From: Mycolicibacterium holsaticum DSM 44478 = JCM 12374
GTDB lineage: Bacteria; Actinomycetota; Actinomycetes; Mycobacteriales; Mycobacteriaceae
NCBI RefSeq assembly: GCF_019645835.1
Contig: NZ_CP080998.1
Location: 2,542,001-2,606,000 of the forward strand
Length of the DNA: 64,000 bases
Reading direction: 5' to 3'
This document shows positions 60,265 through 64,000 of the stretch, in pieces. Every line of letters begins with the position of its first letter. Within the stretch, counting starts at the first letter, position 1. The notes under the pieces were generated by a model. The model was not told the origin of the DNA. It did no database searches and saw only the letters and a list, made by a program, of their open reading frames with translations. The translations under genes and the position numbers were made by a program.

Positions 60265-61935
60265 ATGGCCTTTGCGCACACCGAGCCGTACTACGACCTG
60301 GGTCGCTATCACCGACGCACCGATACCGCCGATCCAGGAGCGCAGGCGTGGTTCGACCGGGGCATGGTGTGGGCGTACGCGTTCAACCACGAAGAGGCTG
60401 TCAGCTGCTTCGAGCGCGCGCTGGAACTCGATCCCGACCTGGCGGTCGCGCGCTGGGGAATCGCGTATGCGATCGGGCCCAACTACAACAAGGCGTGGGA
60501 GGCATTCGACCCCGTCGAGATGGCAACGGCGTTGGCCAGGGCCAGGACCGAACTCGGGCTGGCCGCCGGCGGGCGCGCGTCCACCGTGGAGCGCGGGCTG
60601 ATCAGCGCGCTGCAGGCGCGGTTTCCCACCGAAGACCCCGATGACGCCGAGGCGCTGGGTGCCGGGAGCCTGGCCTACGCCGATGCGATGGCGGCCTTGA
60701 GCGAGGCCTATCCCGACGACATCGACGTAGCCGCGCTGACCGCCGACGCCCTGGTCAACGTGACCGCGTGGGCGTTGTGGGACACCCGCACCGGCGAACC
60801 GGCCGTCGGCTCGCGGGTGCTGCAGGCCAAACAGATCCTCGACCACGCGCTCGACACCGCCGCGGGACGCGAACATCCCGGCATCCTGCACCTGTATGTG
60901 CACACCATGGAGATGTCGGCCCGCCCGCAGGATGCGCTACCCGCCGCGGACCTGCTGCGCGATCTGGTGCCCGACGCGGGCCATCTGCGGCACATGCCCA
61001 GCCACATCGACGTGCTGTGCGGGAACTACCGGGATTCGGTGGTGGCGAACTCGGCTGCGGCACAAGTCGATCAGCGGTTCGTGCAGCGGTCCGGGCCGCT
61101 GAACTTCTATTCGCTCTACCGCGCCCACAACCTGCATTTCATCGTGTATTCGGCGATGCTGGAAGGCAATTCGCGCGCCGCCTTCGCGGCCGCCGACGAG
61201 CTCGCCGGACAGCTGACACCGCAACTGCTGAGCATCGAGTCCCCGCCGATGGCCGACTGGCTAGAGGCGTTCGTGCCGTTGGGTGTCCATGCGCTGGTCC
61301 GGTTCGGCCGCTGGGACGAGCTGATCGCCCATCGGCTGCCCCACGACCTCGACCTGTACTGCTCCACCGCGGCGACCATCCACTACGGCCGCGGCGTCGC
61401 GCACGCGGTCAAGGGAAACCTCGCCGAGGCCCACACCGAGCATGAGGCGTTTCTGAGCGCGTATGCCCGCATCCCCGAAACCCGGTACCTGTTCAACAAC
61501 ACCGTGATCGACATCTTGGCGATCGCCGCGCAGATGCTCGCCGGTGAGATCGCCTACCGGGAGGGCGAGTTCGACGAGGCGTTCGCACGGTTGGAGGCCG
61601 CGATCGCGCTCGACGACGCGCTGCCCTACGACGAACCGTGGGGCTGGATGCAGCCGACCAGGCACGCCTACGGCGCCCTGCTGCTCGAACAGGGCCGGGT
61701 GGACGAGGCCGCCGCGGTGTACGCCGCCGACCTCGGACTGGATCGCACACTGCCGCGGGCGTGTCAGCACCCCAACAACGTGTGGAGCCTGCACGGTTAC
61801 CACGAATGCCTGCAGCGGCTGGGCCGCACCGACGAAGCGACGATCATCGGGCAGCAGTTGGCGTTGGCCCTGGCGCGTGCGGACGTGCCGATCGCGGCCT
61901 CGTGTGCGTGCCGTCTGGAGGTCGGCGCCCCGTAG
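60265..61935 (+). CDS. TPR-containing protein (TTC38-like)
   Basis: The 556-residue protein is mostly helical and resembles tetratricopeptide-repeat protein 38: FDRGMVWAYAFNHEEAVSCFERALELDPDLAVARWGIAYAIGPNYN near the start, HMPSHIDVLCGNYRDSV, and C-terminal repeats with GALLLEQGRVDEAAAVYAADL. Function of the family is unknown; enzymatic activity has not been shown. ATG 60265 is 53 bases after the KstR-type operator. The deaminase follows after 11 bases. Confidence 0.83.
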   Translation: MAFAHTEPYYDLGRYHRRTDTADPGAQAWFDRGMVWAYAFNHEEAVSCFERALELDPDLAVARWGIAYAIGPNYNKAWEAFDPVEMATALARARTELGLAAGGRASTVERGLISALQARFPTEDPDDAEALGAGSLAYADAMAALSEAYPDDIDVAALTADALVNVTAWALWDTRTGEPAVGSRVLQAKQILDHALDTAAGREHPGILHLYVHTMEMSARPQDALPAADLLRDLVPDAGHLRHMPSHIDVLCGNYRDSVVANSAAAQVDQRFVQRSGPLNFYSLYRAHNLHFIVYSAMLEGNSRAAFAAADELAGQLTPQLLSIESPPMADWLEAFVPLGVHALVRFGRWDELIAHRLPHDLDLYCSTAATIHYGRGVAHAVKGNLAEAHTEHEAFLSAYARIPETRYLFNNTVIDILAIAAQMLAGEIAYREGEFDEAFARLEAAIALDDALPYDEPWGWMQPTRHAYGALLLEQGRVDEAAAVYAADLGLDRTLPRACQHPNNVWSLHGYHECLQRLGRTDEATIIGQQLALALARADVPIAASCACRLEVGAP

Positions 61936-61946
61936 ACTGCGGGTCG

Positions 61947-62426
61947 ATGGCCCTAAGCGACGACGATCTCGCCCGCCTGAGCCGCTGCGTGGAACTGGCG
62001 CGTGAGGCGCTGGAAAACGGCGACCAGCCGTTCGGGTCGATCCTGGTCGACGCCGACGGCCGCACCCGCTTCGAGGACCGCAACCGGGTCAAGGACGGCG
62101 ACCCGACCCGCCATCCGGAATTCGCGATCGCGCGCTGGGCGGTAACCAACCTGAGCCCCGCCGAACGGGCCGGCGCCACCGTGTACACCTCCGGTGAGCA
62201 CTGCCCGATGTGCGCGGCCGCGCACGCCTGGGTGGGGTTGGACCGCATCGTCTACGCGACGTCCTCGGCACAGCTGAGCCAGTGGCTGCGGGAGTGGGGT
62301 GCGCCGCCGTCGCCGGTGGCGCCGCTGCCGATCACCACGGTGGCTCCCCTGCTGACCGTCGAAGGGCCGGCCCCGCAGTTCACCGAACCGATGAAGGCCC
62401 TCTACGAAGCCAAGTTCCGGTCATGA
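61947..62426 (+). CDS. Cytidine/deoxycytidylate or guanine deaminase family protein
   Basis: The 159-residue protein has the zinc deaminase motifs in slightly unusual form: HPEFA in place of H(A/C)E, and EHCPMCAAA for PCxxC. The rest (QPFGSILVDADG, YTSGEHCPMC) matches the guanine/tRNA-adenosine/cytidine deaminase superfamily. The substrate is probably a nucleobase. ATG 61947. The amylase-family gene overlaps its stop by 4 bases (ATGA). Confidence 0.85.
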   Translation: MALSDDDLARLSRCVELAREALENGDQPFGSILVDADGRTRFEDRNRVKDGDPTRHPEFAIARWAVTNLSPAERAGATVYTSGEHCPMCAAAHAWVGLDRIVYATSSAQLSQWLREWGAPPSPVAPLPITTVAPLLTVEGPAPQFTEPMKALYEAKFRS

Positions 62427-63715
62427 CCGAGCCCGCCTGGGTGCAGCACGTGATCTGGTGGCAGATCTACCCGCTGGGGTTCGTCGGCGCGTATCCGGCC
62501 GACCCGCCGCCGGGTCCGGACGAACACCGGCTGCGCCGCGTCGTCGGATGGCTGGACCACGCCATCGAACTCGGCGCCTCCGGCATTGCGCTCGGGCCGG
62601 TGTTCGCCTCCCGCACCCACGGGTACGACACCGTCGACCACTACCGCATCGACCCCCGCCTCGGTGACGACGGCGACTTCGACACGCTGGTTGCCGAGGC
62701 GAAAAGCCGCGGGCTGCGCATCCTGCTCGACGGGGTGTTCAACCACGTCGCCGCCGATTTCGCCCGCTCTGACTGGTTCCGCAAGGGCGACAAGGGCTTT
62801 GACACGTTCGAGGGTCACGGCAACCTGATCGCTCTCGATCACGACAATCCGGAGGTGATCACCCACACCGTCGACGTGATGACGCACTGGCTGGGCCGCG
62901 GCGCCGACGGGTGGCGCCTCGATGCGGCGTACGCGGTGCCCGACCGGTTCTGGGCCGAGGTACTGCCCCTGGTCCGCGCGCGATATCCCGACGCCTGGTT
63001 CGTCGGGGAGGTCATCCACGGCGACTATGCGGCGCGCGTCGCTGAGTCGCGCTTCGATTCGGTGACCCAGTACGAGCTGTGGAAAGCGATCTGGAGCGCG
63101 CTGATCGACGGTAACTTCCACGAACTGGACTGGGCGCTGCTGCGGCACAACGAGTTCCTCGACACCTTCGTGCCGATGACGTTCGCCGGCAACCACGACG
63201 TCACCCGGATCGCCAGCCGGCTCAGCGACGCCGGACACCTCGAGCACGCGCTGGTCCTCCTGTTCACCACCGGCGGCACACCGAGCGTGTACGCCGGTGA
63301 CGAGTTCGCCTATCTCGGCGTCAAGGAGGAGCGCTTCGGCGGCGACGACGCGGTACGACCGGAATTCGGGCCCGCGCCGAACGACGACGAGCACCGCCAG
63401 GACGTGTTCCGGCTGCACCAGCACCTGATCGGTCTGCGCAGGCGACATTCCTGGCTGCACACCGCGCGTACGTCGGCGCTGCACCTGGCCAACCGTCAGT
63501 ACGTCTATGAAACCCGCGACGGTGCCACGGCGTTGGTGGTCGCGCTCAACATCGACGACGCCCCGCTTCGGGTCGCGCTGGACGACCTCGGCTTCGGCCG
63601 CGGCCGCATCGTGGCAGGGTCCGGCGCACGTCCGGCCGACACGGTGGACGAGACCGAGGTCGCGCCGCACGGCTGGCTCGTCATCGAGCCGGAGGCCCGG
63701 ACGTGGGCGCCGTGA
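62423..63715 (+). CDS. Alpha-amylase family glycoside hydrolase (GH13)
   Basis: The 430-residue protein is a GH13 (beta/alpha)8 barrel: [17 protein letters not shown] (region I), GWRLDAAY (nucleophile Asp), FVGEVIHGD (acid Glu) and FAGNHDV (third Asp). It is short, with only a small C-terminal sheet domain. It would act on alpha-glucans, trehalose or similar sugars. No signal peptide, so it is cytoplasmic. It overlaps the deaminase and the next gene by 4 bases each. Confidence 0.88.
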   Translation: MTEPAWVQHVIWWQIYPLGFVGAYPADPPPGPDEHRLRRVVGWLDHAIELGASGIALGPVFASRTHGYDTVDHYRIDPRLGDDGDFDTLVAEAKSRGLRILLDGVFNHVAADFARSDWFRKGDKGFDTFEGHGNLIALDHDNPEVITHTVDVMTHWLGRGADGWRLDAAYAVPDRFWAEVLPLVRARYPDAWFVGEVIHGDYAARVAESRFDSVTQYELWKAIWSALIDGNFHELDWALLRHNEFLDTFVPMTFAGNHDVTRIASRLSDAGHLEHALVLLFTTGGTPSVYAGDEFAYLGVKEERFGGDDAVRPEFGPAPNDDEHRQDVFRLHQHLIGLRRRHSWLHTARTSALHLANRQYVYETRDGATALVVALNIDDAPLRVALDDLGFGRGRIVAGSGARPADTVDETEVAPHGWLVIEPEARTWAP

Positions 63716-64000
63716 AGCGACGGGTACCGCGTCCTGCGGAGTTGGCTCCTCTGCTGGGTTTTCGTGCGCCGCGGTTGGGCGGGCAGCGACGGCTCGCCGA
63801 TGCGTTGACCATCGCCGACCTGCGCAGGTTGGCACGGCGACGCACCCCCAGGGCGGCGTTCGATTACACCGACGGCGCCGCCGAGGATGAGCTGTCGCTG
63901 GACCGGGCGCGCCAGGCGTTCCGCGACATCGAGTTTCATCCGACGATCCTGCGTAACGTCGCCGCGGTCGACACCAGCCGCACCGTTCTGGGCGCCGCGG
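63712..64000 (+). CDS. FMN-dependent alpha-hydroxy acid dehydrogenase, LldD type (3' end missing)
   Basis: Only the first 96 residues are in the window, from GTG 63712 that overlaps the amylase TGA (GTGA). The N-terminus [43 protein letters not shown], continuing [22 protein letters not shown], matches the start of FMN-dependent lactate/glycolate dehydrogenases. It should oxidise an L-2-hydroxy acid to a keto acid. The catalytic barrel lies beyond the right edge. Confidence 0.83.
   Translation, partial: MKRRVPRPAELAPLLGFRAPRLGGQRRLADALTIADLRRLARRRTPRAAFDYTDGAAEDELSLDRARQAFRDIEFHPTILRNVAAVDTSRTVLGAA

Noticed and set aside
1..64000. Search for tRNA, rRNA, insertion sequences and attachment sites
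   Set aside because: No cloverleaf, rRNA-like stretch, transposase motif or terminal inverted repeat was recognised. The DUF222-HNH gene has no repeats at its ends.

Overview
The window is high-GC chromosomal DNA from a mycobacterium, most likely a fast-growing environmental Mycolicibacterium-type species. The evidence is strong G/C bias at third codon positions, frequent GTG starts, and family content: a cyclopropane mycolic acid synthase, close matches to CYP125 and CYP124, an LpqH-type lipoprotein, a 13E12/DUF222 HNH protein, an L,D-transpeptidase and a DUF7159-type protein. The order bfrA / 14-TM exporter / glutamine synthetase-like gene is also what I remember around M. tuberculosis Rv1876-Rv1878. 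I see no rRNA or tRNA gene, CRISPR array, insertion sequence or prophage. Genes are packed tightly and no stretch over 300 bases lacks a gene.

Layout. 1-4.9 kb: a giant multidomain regulator (SARP + nucleotide cyclase + AAA ATPase + TPR + NTF2-like), running off the left edge. 4.9-9.6 kb: phosphodiesterase, a proline-tailed NlpC/P60 protein behind two CRP-like boxes, YaaA, a DUF222-HNH protein and a secreted protein. 9.6-16.8 kb: MpaB-type oxygenase, acyl-CoA ligase, hotdog proteins, alpha/beta hydrolase, macrodomain protein and CinA. 16.9-24.9 kb: steroid-type SDR, DapB-like dehydrogenase, HAD phosphatase, nitronate monooxygenase-like protein, a TetR/DUF2867 module and CYP125. 25-34.6 kb: MmyB-type and FadR-type regulators, lipoprotein, fatty-acid hydroxylase, L,D-transpeptidase, peptide transporter, threonine dehydratase and a second nitronate monooxygenase. 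34.8-48.2 kb: MFS protein with a C-terminal extension, mycolate cyclopropane synthase, SnoaL protein, Baeyer-Villiger monooxygenase, CYP124, cupredoxin lipoprotein, dienelactone hydrolase and D-aminoacylase. 48.2-54 kb: glutamine synthetase-like gene, AhpD-like protein, exporter, and bacterioferritin facing a ferredoxin operon. 54-57.4 kb: nitrile hydratase/thiocyanate hydrolase-like operon. 57.6-64 kb: FUSC membrane protein, thioesterase, TPR protein, deaminase, amylase-family enzyme and a flavin dehydrogenase cut by the right edge.

Regulation ties the window together. Five perfect and one 13/14 match to the published KstR (cholesterol-catabolism repressor) operator TnnAACnnGTTnnA lie in promoter positions: before the SDR/DapB-like pair, the nitronate monooxygenase, CYP125, the SnoaL protein, the AhpD-like/glutamine synthetase pair, and the thioesterase/TPR pair. 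This suggests scattered outposts of the sterol regulon, several with no assigned function. An imperfect IdeR-type box lies between bfrA and an operon of a probable tandem alpha/beta-barrel protein plus bacterioferritin-associated ferredoxin, suggesting an iron storage/release switch. A FadR-type palindrome precedes a FadR regulator/fatty-acid hydroxylase pair, and a TetR-type palindrome overlaps a likely leaderless promoter for two DUF2867 genes.

All functional calls rest on reading the translated sequence and remembered family features; no database search was run.
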